Assembly (NCBI GenBank): GCA_021234155.1
Contig: JAJEKV010000044.1
Span: 9,954,777 to 10,018,776, forward strand
Direction: 5' to 3'
DNA from: Isoetes taiwanensis
Taxonomy: Eukaryota; Streptophyta; Lycopodiopsida; Isoetales; Isoetaceae
Length of the DNA stretch: 64,000 bases
Under the pieces are notes generated by a model. The model worked only from the letters and a program-made list of their open reading frames with translations, did not search any database and had not been told where the DNA came from. The stretch's first letter is position 1; each line of letters starts with the position of its first letter. A program made the position numbers and the translations under genes. This document shows positions 1-9,767 of this stretch, piece after piece.

Positions 1-1107
1 TTGTATTATCAAATGCATTAATGGTGTCCTTTTAGCGTGAGGAGCACGCCAACATTTTGAATTTGAAACTGCATTAGGTTTCCAAAGAAACTCAAACTAC
101 ATTAGGTTTCCAAAGAAACTACATTACGTTTCCCTTGATACTACATTTAGTTTCTCGTAAAGTGTGTAGTTTTAATTTGGATAGGAAACTCTATAAGGTT
201 TCCATTTTGTAAAATAAAATGGAGTCGTCTAGGCACGTGTGTAAGATCTTGTGGCACATATGCAAGATTGTATGACAACATGCATTAAATGGTGTCCTCT
301 TAGCGTAAGGAGCACGGTAACATTTTGAATTTGAAGGGGAACCTTGTGAACACACATTTGTCTTATAAACACTTGAACTTGTTTGTTTTCTCCATCTTCA
401 TTCAGAGCTCCTTGAGCATCCTTTGTTCATGCAAGTTACAACTTATTATCAATCGCATGATAGAGCTAGAGTTCAACTTGCAAATACATTCTATTAACCA
501 TATATACACTCTTAAGCTATTGTAAATCCACACAAAGTAGAGTGTACAATTTCTTTTTATTTCAATATTAAGCAACAAGCTCGAGTCTTAGTTTTACCCT
601 AATATTAAGCAACGTTTAAATCTAAGGTAAGGTTTTTTAAATCAAAGTCTATTAAAATAATAAGTTGAAGTTTTAATACAAAATCTTAAGGGGGTTGGGA
701 TTCATGTACCCAGTATCCAACTGAAATAGGGCAGAGCATTCTTGAACTGAAATAGGGCAGAGCATCGAGGACTTTATCTACGGCCGATTGGGTAAAGCTC
801 TCCAGCTGCCATGACCATGGCATTGTATGCAAGCTATAAGCTTCTGATCTTCTTCCGGCATCCAAGGCCCCTTCTTTAAACCCTCTTTTTCGCAGCAAGG
901 AGCTCTGCCCATGATTTTTCAGGTTTTTGATGCGTCAAGAGTATAAGATGAGCTTGGCAAAGCTCAGAAATGGTAACTTTAATTGCCGGAGCTACGTAAG
1001 CTTGAATTGAGCTTAAAAGAAAAGCATAAAATCCTAAAGAAAATTTAGTGAACACAAAATTTAGTGCAGAATATGTAGCATAATAATAGGGGGTTTTCTT
1101 TGTGTTT
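1..1107. repeat. Repeat-rich stretch without a recognisable gene
   Basis: A segment of about 66 bp at the very start recurs at about 268-333 with a few changes, a direct repeat 267 bp apart. Between the copies the short motif 'cattaggtttccaaag' and relatives recur several times at 70-210. At 719-764 a 25-bp unit containing 'gaaatagggcagagcat' is present twice. A minus-strand frame of 70 codons (686-898) has coding-like composition, but I recognise no family and would not call it a gene. Nothing else is supported here. Confidence 0.5.
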
Positions 1108-1114
1108 TTGTATG

Positions 1115-1147
<33 letters not shown>

Positions 1148-2940
1148 AGTGAATGGGGTTTTTTTCATTAATTATAGAAAAAGGTACAATAATGTGAGTG
1201 AGCCATAGAGTTGGCTACTCAAAATTAAACATGCAAACAAAATTAACATAAATAAATGTTGTGCTATATCCATAGCAGAAAAGTATGTAATTTTAAGGTA
1301 GCAATCAGCCTTGTGAAAGGCTGAGAACCTGTAGTGCTGCAACTGAGTTGAACCAAAAGGAAATTGAAAATTGAGCATCTCTCAAGTAGATGTAAGGCAG
1401 CATTCTGAAGTCAAAAACCTGTAAATCCTGTTAATGCTCTTGCAGTACTGATGTAGTTGAATATCCAGAGTGAAGGATATGTAGATATAGGTAGATATAG
1501 GTAAGGCCATAGGAGCAAGGTGATGGGAGTACAGTTCAGAGGTTGGGAATTGAAGAGGGAATTGCTTGGAAATGATATGAGTTAAGGTAGTCAAGGTTGG
1601 TCTGGAAGTTTGGTTGCAGAATTAGAGTGTTTCCATTTCTCCAATTTAGCTCTTGAATCAACCTGTCATCATTGGTTGAAGACATCAATATGATTAGGGT
1701 GCCATATGCATCTGCCAAGCATCTTGATGATAGTAGCATTCCCTGTAGTACTCAAATTGTTGGTATGTCATCCTTCTGTTGTTGCTTTCCAGAAACCACC
1801 ACAATTGCACCATTAGGTAGGTACTTCTGCAGAATTCTATAGCCCAATCAATTTCATGATCTGGGATATCAAGTATATCAGTATTTGTAATGCCCCTGAC
1901 TAGGCCTGTCCACAAGCCATCATCTGTGTACTGGATGTCATGAACTAATCTCTGTCCTGGGAAAAGTCCATATTCAGCTGGCTCAACAGACGTGCTAATA
2001 TCTCTGCTAAGGCTCATCATATAATCTAGCAGAAAGACATTCAATGTCAGTAAGAGTAGCATTACAATTTAGTTTAAACAGATGATGAGAGCCTATGAAG
2101 TTACCAATACCATGCCATTTATTATCCAGTATATAGACATGTTTTTGCATCCATAATGACATCTGTTTCTATGCTTCCATACATTCCATAAAGCAATAAA
2201 ACATAGAGAGTTTATAAAAGCATCATCATTCATCATAAAATCCAACAAAGTAGCAGGGCATTGAATGTTGAAAGTATTTTCAAACCATAACCAGAATGAA
2301 GTAAGGTTGACACACCCAAAGATGTGCTCAAGAGTTTCCACGTTACCACAGCCAAGGGGGCAATTTGAGTTTATAGGATTAGTAATTTGGTTTGAGTGCC
2401 TAGAGATCATTTCCAGGTTTGGCACACTTTTGTTAGCAATAAGCCAAGCAAAGTATGAGATTTTTGGGGGCAGATAAGAATGCTAAATGTTTTTGAAAAG
2501 CCTAGTTTCAGTGTCATCCGATAAGCCCCAGTACAATTTTGCCTTCGAAGGCATATGAGGCTTATTTAAGCACTTGTAAACCTTTGAGACACTGTAATTG
2601 GGTTTCCCTAGAAGAGTCCAATCATTAATAATGGGATTATCAATAGGATTGACAGTACTGACCTTCTGCATTATATATTTGAAGAGAATCTTGTCAGAAG
2701 AACTACCTTTGATCTTGTGCTTCAAATTAGTCTAGGAAATCCATCTAGTTTGATCCCAGAGATCACCAAGAGTAAGAATATTATAATCTTTCCATTTCTT
2801 GTAGAGCTTATTGTGCCTGATAGCTAGAGGAGTAGAACTATCTCTTGAAAGATTAGAATTCCAAAAAATGCTTGTGTTGGGGTGACTTTGCTCCAGGCTA
2901 GAATGCTCAAAAGTCAAATGAACCTTTTCACTAAGGTTTT
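1108..2940 (-). mobile_element. 5'-truncated LINE (non-LTR retrotransposon) 3' part, decayed
   Basis: Read on the minus strand, the element ends in a long poly(A), seen as a T-run at about 1117-1146 on the plus strand. Upstream of it (2093-2725 and nearby frames) is the reverse-transcriptase-associated zinc-binding domain found near the C-terminus of plant LINE ORF2. The visible core has a Cys-x3-Cys pair followed by His and Cys (CPLGCGNVETLEHIFGC) and then FW/W-rich residues ending in ALWNVWKHRN. This domain follows reverse transcriptase and precedes RNase H in plant L1-like elements. The RT catalytic region itself is missing, so the insertion is 5'-truncated, as LINEs usually are. Several in-frame stops and frame changes show it is dead. 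I could not define a target-site duplication with certainty. An RNase H domain may lie in 1400-2060 but I cannot see its acidic residues clearly. Confidence 0.75.
2093..2725 (-). pseudogene. LINE ORF2 fragment: RT zinc-binding (zf-RVT) domain
   Basis: Two adjacent minus-strand frames (2483-2725, then 2093-2480 after a frame change) together give the plant-LINE zinc-binding region. First comes 'KVYKCLNKPHMPSKAKLYWG', a variant of the usual VY..L..........W segment. It is followed by a segment read from overlapping frames, SYFAWLIANKSVPN, and then the Cys/His core CPLGC...HIFGC. The family sits downstream of reverse transcriptase in L1-type ORF2 and is thought to help bind template RNA. The open frame breaks near 2480 and again near 2090. 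It has no start codon of its own and is an internal piece of a dead element. Confidence 0.7.
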
Positions 2941-3006
2941 CCTATGATTTCGTGATGTATTCAAATGGATGTACTAATGCGTACATCTAGAGTGCACCAT
3001 TTCTGA

Positions 3007-3206
3007 GCCATTGATTTTAGCCTTTTTTTTTTCAATGGTCAACAACCAATGGCTCACAACAAAAGCCCTTTTTTTGTGCGTGTGGTGCATAATGGGCACA
3101 TGAAGGGCCATTGATTTTAGCCTTTTTTCCAATGGTCAACAACCAATGGCTCACAACAAAAGCCCTCTTTTTGTGTGTGTGGTGCATAATGGGCACATGA
3201 AGGGCT
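3007..3206. repeat. Two-copy tandem repeat, 100-bp unit
   Basis: The 100-bp unit beginning 'gccattgattttagcc' is present at 3007-3106 and again at 3107-3206, differing mainly in the length of T-runs and at a few bases. Each unit contains 'caatggtcaacaaccaatgg', an imperfect palindrome. Confidence 0.85.
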
Positions 3207-4007
3207 TGAAGGGCGCATGTAGTGCAGTTTCCCCACCGGCAACACATTTCTTATCATAACTTTTGATCCAGAGCTCTGTTTGAGATGATTTTTATTGCTG
3301 GAAAGCTCTCTCCGAGGTCTTTTTGATAGTGTATGATATGGATATATTTGGTTAAGTTATCTATTCTAAAACAACAATTTTTCGGCAGGGTTTGGTAGGC
3401 TTTCACATCCTACCAGCTGATTAATACAGGATTGCGCTATTGGATATTGTTTTATGGCTCATTCCGAATGAAGCTTGCAAAAAATTACCATGCATTTTTA
3501 GATTTTGAGGCAGTTATTAAGCAAATTCCAAGGCTTCTAGATCCTTGTGCTAACAAGCAGAAAAGTTTCCCACTTTGGTTTCTCACCACAAGAATCCATG
3601 GAGGCCAAAGGCTGCTGTTAAATTCCAGTTGAAAAATGTTTGTGTATGGGTGTTGCAAACTTTATGACTTTCAGAATAATGGGATCAATCTGCTCTATCT
3701 TTATGGTAACTTTTACTTATGTTCTATTTGTTTTATTGTGATCAAATTCAAAAGCTACAGGTGATGAAAGCCTCAAATGAATTCTAGTTTTTTTTCTGAT
3801 TTGAATTCTAAAATTTTTGTCACACGGGGGGGACGTTCCTAAGGCTCCGAAGGGGCCAATTTTTTTTTTTTTGCAACAGAAACCATTAACATCCAACATA
3901 TAAAAATTAAATCCCCCAACACATAACAACCAACACATAACAACCATTGACATTAACAACTAACAGATAACTACCATTGACGTTAATTAACACAACCATT
4001 GGGTCCA
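3207..4007. other. Unrecognised AT-rich stretch
   Basis: No gene recognised. From about 3890 to 4005 the sequence is a degenerate array of short motifs like 'acaaccattgacattaaca'. A 66-codon plus-strand frame at 3432-3632 matches no family I know. Confidence 0.4.
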
Positions 4008-4352
4008 ACACATTTAAATTAAAATCCCCCTTAAACCCCTTTGGTTTGGGTGCATATTCACAAGGGGGGTGACGTAGAGCAGCGAGAGCCCTCATAATTG
4101 TATTTTGCACGTACGAAATCAACACCATATAGTATTCCGCTTGAAATCTTATAGTATTTTGCGAATCTTGTTATACAGTATAACAAATTTTGTACTTGCA
4201 TACCCCACAAATGAGGAACTTTACGTACGGCATAGATTAAGGAATAAGGGGTGAATATGCCTATCCAACAGCTCTCGTTGCCTGGAGTCACCCCCGTGTG
4301 AATATGCACCCAAACCAAAGGGGGTTTAAGGGGGATTTTAATTTAAATGTGT
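4008..4352. mobile_element. MITE / foldback element with about 62-bp terminal inverted repeats
   Basis: The left end starts 'acacatttaaattaaaatc', and the right end (4290-4352) is its reverse complement with only a few mismatches, through 'ggtttgggtgcatattcac' to 'ggtgac'. The pairing extends weakly inward (agcgagagc with gctctcgt). Total length is 345 bp and no transposase is present, so it is non-autonomous. I could not find a convincing target-site duplication, so the superfamily is not assigned. Confidence 0.75.
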
Positions 4353-4999
4353 CTCAGAATATTTTGGCAGTGCAAAATAGAACAATGAAATGAAAACAAC
4401 AGATTGTGAGATGAGAATAGAACAGCGAAATGAAGACCGACACAGGCACAGGTATTTGGAGTTACAAAAAAATCAAATCTACGGGATAATCAACAAGACA
4501 AATGCAGCAATCTACATACCAAGATCAAGGCAACAGCGGCATGCGCTCAAAATCTTGCCTCAAATCCTTGCCGGATGAATTTTTTTTGGAAAATTTGGAT
4601 TGTGAAAAGTGGTGTACTAAATGGAAGCGAATGTTTGTACATACATTAGATTCTATTCTGCTGCAAATATGGAAGCATGCTGAAATCATTGCAACAAAAG
4701 TTCAAAGAAAAAGACAGGACAGAAAGGCTATTTTTAAGTTTGAAGAGAAACTGAATATAGTTTTAGGGAAACTGAATATAGTTTCCACTGAAGCTTTATA
4801 TAGTTTCCAGCCATATTGAAACTATATTAAGTTTCTCTTATTGGGGGATAACCCCAATTGGGCGTAGATAACGTCCTCGTATCTTTATGTGTCATAATGA
4901 ACTACATTTACAAGGAAAGTAAGCAATACATCTTTTGATATTTTACATTAATATGTCGAGCATATTGAATCCCACAAAAGGGTACCAAACACTAGGTCA
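4353..4999. other. Unrecognised stretch
   Basis: No recognisable gene. A 105-codon plus-strand frame (4502-4819) overlaps short repeats of 'gaaactgaatatagtt' around 4745-4830. These resemble the 'aggtttcc' motifs at the start of the window. I see no other structure. Confidence 0.35.
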
Positions 5000-5790
5000 G
5001 TCTTATATTCAAGGCCCATATAAATTTATAGCTCTACTGTAATGGGCCCATGGTAGATCGCTTCCAAGATTCGATCTTGAATGATGCACGTAGGGCATTT
5101 CCAGACACGCATAAATGGGTAGAAGCGACTGTCTAGACGATTTTGCCCAGTTGGTTAAGGGCATGTCGGTTCTAACGTTCCTAACCGACATGCCCTTAAC
5201 CAATTGGGCAAAATGGTCTAGAACGCCGCTTTACCCATTTATGCCGCTTGTCTCGAACGCCCTTGTGCACATTCAAGGATCGAATACTCGAGCTATCTAC
5301 AATGGGCCCGTTACAATACTATAACGTTCCTAACCGACATGCCCTTAACCAACTGGACAAAACCGTCTAGACGTTTATGAGTAGTCACTTCTATCCATTT
5401 ATGCCAGTGTCTTGGGAATGCCCCACGGGCACATTCAAGGATCGAATACTCGAGTTGTCTACCATGGGCTCGTTACAGTCTCTCCCACTAGAACTATGCT
5501 CGTCTTCGAGCATCCAAGGCTATACCATGTCTATGTCATACCATGTCACAATGATTAACAAGTCTTTGCAAATTACCCATGCTTATAGGCACCCATGGAT
5601 ACTCGAACTCGATACCTACTCTGACACCAACTGTAATGTTCCTAACCGACATGCCCTTAACCAACTGGGCAAAACCGTCTAGACGTTTATGAGTAGTCGC
5701 TTCTACCCATTTATGTCGGTGTCTCGAGAACGCCCCACAGGCATATTCAAGGATCGAATACTCGAGCGGTACCATGGGCCCGTTACATCT
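5000..5790 (-). repeat. Cluster of tRNA-related SINE-like repeats, one inverted
   Basis: Four units of roughly 145-170 bp share 'cctaaccgacatgccctt', 'gtctagac', 'cccatttatg', 'attcaaggatcgaatactcg' and 'atgggcccgttac'. Three are direct (about 5174-5317, 5323-5477, 5635-5787) and one is inverted (about 5000-5172). The inverted unit meets its neighbour head to head and makes a near-perfect palindrome at 5141-5213. On the minus strand the unit near 5570-5690 reads like a tRNA head: 'ttgcccagttggttaaggg' fits a Pol III A box and 'gagttcgagtatcc' about 50 nt later fits a B box. This suggests a tRNA-derived SINE family. No 3' tail or target-site duplication was identified, so the SINE call is inference. 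Confidence 0.5.
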
Positions 5791-6149
5791 ACTTATGCAT
5801 GAAAACGCCCGACACACATTTACTATCCTTAACTATTAAATGCAAACAAAGATAAAAGACTTAACCAAGATAAAATATGTCTGAGATTACAATGCCATAG
5901 TGGGTGGACACGACAAGCTTTTCGACAGAAACATCAAATTTGTATGTCATCCAATGGTTAAGGTAGCTATGAACATTTCAAAAAAACCCCCCACCAACAC
6001 ACACCCACTACAAAAAAAAAAAAACCTATCCTCGCCTCAACCTTGGCTCCTCGCCTCAACCTTGGCCTACTTACTACTAGTTTCTTAATGCTCTGCTCAT
6101 CGTAATTCATAAATTGGATACTCGTGCTGGTTTCTTAATGCTATGCCTA
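5791..6149. other. Unrecognised stretch with a 51-bp tandem repeat
   Basis: No gene. 'gtttcttaatgctctgctc' at 6079 is repeated in altered form at 6130 (period about 51 bp), just before homology to the CER1 upstream region begins. Confidence 0.4.
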
Positions 6150-6470
6150 TCATGATTCATAAAATGAATGTTCGAGGTGGCTATGAGCAATAATCCACAA
6201 GGCTACTAAGATGAGTGAATTATTCCGTATCATGATGAGTGAGAGAAAGGAGTTGATCCCTGAAATGAGGGGCAAGAAGATTGTCCTAATTTGAGGCGTA
6301 CAATACAAACTGGAGGAACTAAATTGACTTCATGTTAATAACAAATGCATCTATCTTGTAGATATACGTATACATACAGGTACATTTGGAATGAGCTTTT
6401 AATTTCTGGGGTAGGAGAACAATCTATTTAAGGAGATAAATGAAGTTCTGTTATAAATGTTAAACAACCG
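6150..6470 (+). promoter_or_regulatory. Orphan third copy of the distal CER1 5' flank (unit 0 remnant)
   Basis: This stretch matches 35,525-36,094 of unit 1 and 63,463-64,000 of unit 2, including 'gtgaattattccgta', 'aaatgaggggcaa' and 'gagcttttaatttctgggg'. It begins exactly where the Helitron 3' end sits in units 1 and 2 and stops at 'gttaaacaaccg', 145 bp short of where the CER1 start codon would lie. Most of the 300-bp segment that holds a hAT-type MITE in units 1 and 2 is missing, leaving only 'gcatctatcttg'. The proximal promoter (ACGTGGC and the TATA-like box) is lost. Integrase sequence follows immediately. Confidence 0.8.
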
Positions 6471-6487
6471 CCACCACTGACACCGCC

Positions 6488-7345
6488 TTGGATACAAGAC
6501 TGTTATTTGCTAAAGAGTTTTTTCGACTCCACGGAATGCCGCGCCAAATTATTTCAAATCGCGACCCCAAGTTTGTAAGTGCGTTTTGGACAGATTTCTT
6601 TGGCACTATCCAAACCAAGCTCGCCATGAGCACCGCATACCACCCCCAGACGGATGGTCAAACTGAACGCACCAATCGCATTATTAAAGATATTCTACAT
6701 AACTATGTCTGGAATAGGCAATCACAATGGCCGATTATATCCATTTGGTGGAGTTTACCTATAACAGTTCTAAACAGGAGTCTTCTCGAATGTCTCCTTT
6801 TATGATTACTATGGCTATCAATGCCTAACTCCAGACATGTGGCATAACCTGTGTCAAAGGCCGAAGTCTCCTAGAAATTGCTCACAAATATGCAACTTTT
6901 AGTTGAGGAAGTCCGTGGATATTTGTTAGCAGCCAGAAGCAGGCAAAAGAGTATTGCGGATAAGCATCGCACCCCTTGCCACTTCCAAGTCAGAGATTCT
7001 GTGTGGTTAAAAATCAAGGTGAAGCAAGCAAAGCTCAAGGTTGAAAATTGCAAGAAACTGGCACCCCGCCGTTTGAGATCACTCAGAGGGTAGGACCCCA
7101 GGCCTACAAACTCAATCTCCTCGCTCATCTCACATAAGGTTTTTCATGTGAGCCTTCTGAAAAAGCATACCCCTGACTCAGAAGAAATATTAGACACACC
7201 CACATTTCTTAAAATGATGGATGAGCAATTGGAAATAGTGCCAGAGGCTCTTCTCGATCGTGCATACAAGTAGACTAGAAGGACTCAAATACTCTAGTAC
7301 TTGTTTAAAATGGAGACACTTACCCACTGAAGATGCTATATGGGT
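6488..7345 (+). pseudogene. Ty3/gypsy (chromovirus) integrase C-terminal fragment with chromodomain
   Basis: The frame from 6488 carries the second half of a retroviral-type integrase core. FFRLHGMPRQIISNRDPKF supplies the second catalytic Asp, and STAYHPQTDGQTERTNRI supplies the catalytic Glu with its usual PQTDGQTE context. After a frame break near 6800 the C-terminal integrase region continues (ADKHRTPCHFQVRDSVWLK, then KVFHVSLLKKH). It is followed by a chromodomain-like end (YLFKWRHLPTEDAIWV, about 7,290-7,345). In-frame stops, including a TAG at 7271, and several frameshifts show it is inactive. The first catalytic Asp, RNase H and reverse transcriptase are absent. The 5' edge is the junction with the CER1 promoter remnant at 6470/6471, so the insertion or rearrangement cut both. 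Confidence 0.85.
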
Positions 7346-7677
7346 GTTAAAGGGGTGCAAAATCGGTCATGCGTAGCAGAAATCATCGTCTGGATGCCGC
7401 TTACAAGTGCTTAAAAGCGGCGTGTTTTAAACACGACGTACGTGATTGATCAATTGACATGTAGGGTGCGCGCCCGTCAAATGACAGGCTGAGAGAATCA
7501 TGAGCTTGAATGGTGCCGGAAACATGAATGCATGTAGCCCGCCATATTCGTGGATGGCGGGCTTACCCATCTTGAATTCAAGCAAAATGGAGGGACTAAT
7601 TGTTTCCAAGAATTGCCTGAACCGAAATTCAACAATTTGCCCTCACCAATTTTGCAATACACAGAAATCCGGGATAG
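7346..7677. other. Spacer upstream of the DDE-like gene
   Basis: It contains 'cgcttacaagtgctta' near 7399. This is a weak inverted match to 'taagcacgtaagc' near 9731 on the far side of the DDE-like gene, a possible trace of terminal repeats. A 73-codon frame at 7500-7721 ends in a splice-like 'acacag' and could be a leader exon, unproven. Confidence 0.3.
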
Positions 7678-9670
7678 ATGAAACCCAATTCCCCTCCCCA
7701 TTCACTTTACAAAGCCATTGATGCAGCAAGGAAGAGAGATCAGAGGCAAAGATTGTATGCAAAGAAGGTAGCAATGAAGAAGAATTCCCCTTCTAAAGAT
7801 TCGCCTTCAAAGAAGAATAAGAAATTGAGACTGAGTGACCGCAGAATAAGAGAAATTTCAGGAAAATTTTTTGAAGTATTCAACCAAATTGGTACAAATG
7901 TTGATGACAATGACAAAGGTCGTATCCTTGACAGTCTTATTTGGAGGGCAAGGGATTTACCAATTGCTTCTATAAAGAAATCTAAGCAGGTTACTATGGC
8001 CGAGCAAATGGTGAAGAATTTGAAGGAAACAATGCAAGAACATAAGTATGAGAGGAATCATGACATGCTTCGTGCAAGGAAGTGCACCCTGATAATGACA
8101 GCAGCAGTTACAAATGGTGTCAAGCCATTGAACTAAACAGAAGTGGCCAGATTGCTCAGCATCCCCAGAAAAACAATTTCAAATGCTTTTCAAAAAAGGG
8201 TGCAAGCTAACAAAGGGGAAGGACCTTGGTCAATGTTCAGGAGAAGGAAGCGGATGGATAGCATGTTAGATTACAATAGAATACAAGAGTTTCTCCATAC
8301 AAGAAAGACATGAGGAGGTATGTATCAGAGACCGAAATAAAGATGGAACATCCAATTCACCTTCTTGAAGTCAGCCAAGTAAGTATTCATCCTATATTGT
8401 AGGGTTCATTATATGTAGCATTTATTTGGCATTCACACGATTTTCCTGCAGTTGCAATTCTATCTCAGGTTTAGAGAGGAGAATCCTCATATCAAAATTG
8501 CATTGATATAGACATGACAAAAGTGTTGATATTCCTGTTCCTGTGCAGACAGAAGAAGACTGTCCAAAGAAGAAAAAAAAGAACAGAAGATTGGAGCAGA
8601 TCAGGAATAGACTCAACAATGGTAGGAAGATCATAAAAGATGACTTTTACATTTCTGATGATAAAGTGCATGACTCATTATTTGTGGAACACTGCCTACA
8701 AAAGCATGCTGCATGGCTTAAGGAACAGGAAATAGAGTATGAGAAGCATTGGGTTTGGAGTGATGGCTGCTCATCACAATTCAAGTCAAGAAAACCTTTT
8801 TTTTCTTAGGTGTACTACACAATGAATGACAAGGAAATAGTGTGGAACTACTTTGCCACCGCTCATGGTAAAGGTGAACATGATGGCAGTCTTTGTTATC
8901 AAAAAAAGGTGCTAAGTAAGGAACAACTCAAACCCAATGGTGTGCAATCGAGGCATGCTAAAGATATTGTACAATTTCGGTGTACATATTTCAAATGATC
9001 TACCGCTTGATGAAACAGATGAGATCAAAAAGATATTTTTGGGAAATTGAACTTCTTTGTTGTGGCAAACATGCAAGAATATGAAATTGAAACACTTAAA
9101 GGCACAAAGAAGATTCAGTGTAATCGTGACCACGGCCAGGAGTAGACCAAACAGGCTTGCTCATAGATGCAATCGTGTTTACGCTTGTTTTGCATGGATC
9201 AATTGGGACTCCTCGTGATCAATACATGTAGATTTGGAAAGTGGGAGGTAACTGACTTAAAACCAGGAGTTGAGAAGAAAAAAGAGACTCTTGAACAAGC
9301 CAATGAATGGATCAGTAATTTGGTAGAGGTAGGTGACAATTTTGCAGTGAATGCTGAGGTAGACAATTCAGAGGGTGTGGACTTCTACATCCTCAAGTGC
9401 ACATAACGCAAATGCACACTTGAAGATTCATACAAAGATGGATGGGGGCAAAAATTTGGAGTGCATGAGGTTATCTTAAGTGGACTGTATTATCAATTCT
9501 TGGGTAATTTCAAGTATATGTTGCTCACTAAACAACCCGAAGCCTCCGCGCATAGCCACGTGGTAAGATATCCTAAAATTGATATGGACAAAATAGAAGG
9601 CACAGATATGTACAAAATTTCACAGGAGACCCATGAAAAAATTATGGCTAGTCTCCCAATAACATTGTAA
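7678..9670 (+). pseudogene. Decayed transposase-like gene of an unassigned DDE-type family
   Basis: Coding pieces line up on one strand. First is a basic N-terminal region (7678-8133) ending in an in-frame TAA. The same frame continues with a helix-turn-helix-like segment, EVARLLSIPRKTISNAFQKR. After a one-base frame change near 8,280-8,310 comes EIKMEHPIHLLEVSQ, then an intron at 8379-8548 (gtaagt...tgtgcag) that keeps frame. The next exon (8549-8995) has HWVWSDGCSSQFKS, an in-frame TAG at about 8806, then VWNYFATAHGKGEHDG. Later pieces (9167-9406, 9461-9670) carry a Cys/Trp-containing tail. The conserved D in SDG..QFK and D in GKG..DG look like catalytic carboxylates of a DDE nuclease. I know this motif pair only from uncharacterised eukaryotic proteins and cannot assign a named superfamily. 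Multiple stops and frameshifts indicate a dead copy. Confidence 0.55.
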
Positions 9671-9767
9671 TTCTTTGACACTTAACCAAATTGATGTAAT
9701 TCTTTGCAAGTGATTTGTTGTTCCAGCACCTAAGCACGTAAGCACACATTTGTATATATATTAATAA

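Noticed and set aside
5141-5213. Possible functional tRNA gene
   Set aside because: A- and B-box-like motifs are present, but no cloverleaf with an acceptor stem can be folded and the unit is repeated several times. It fits a SINE-like repeat better.
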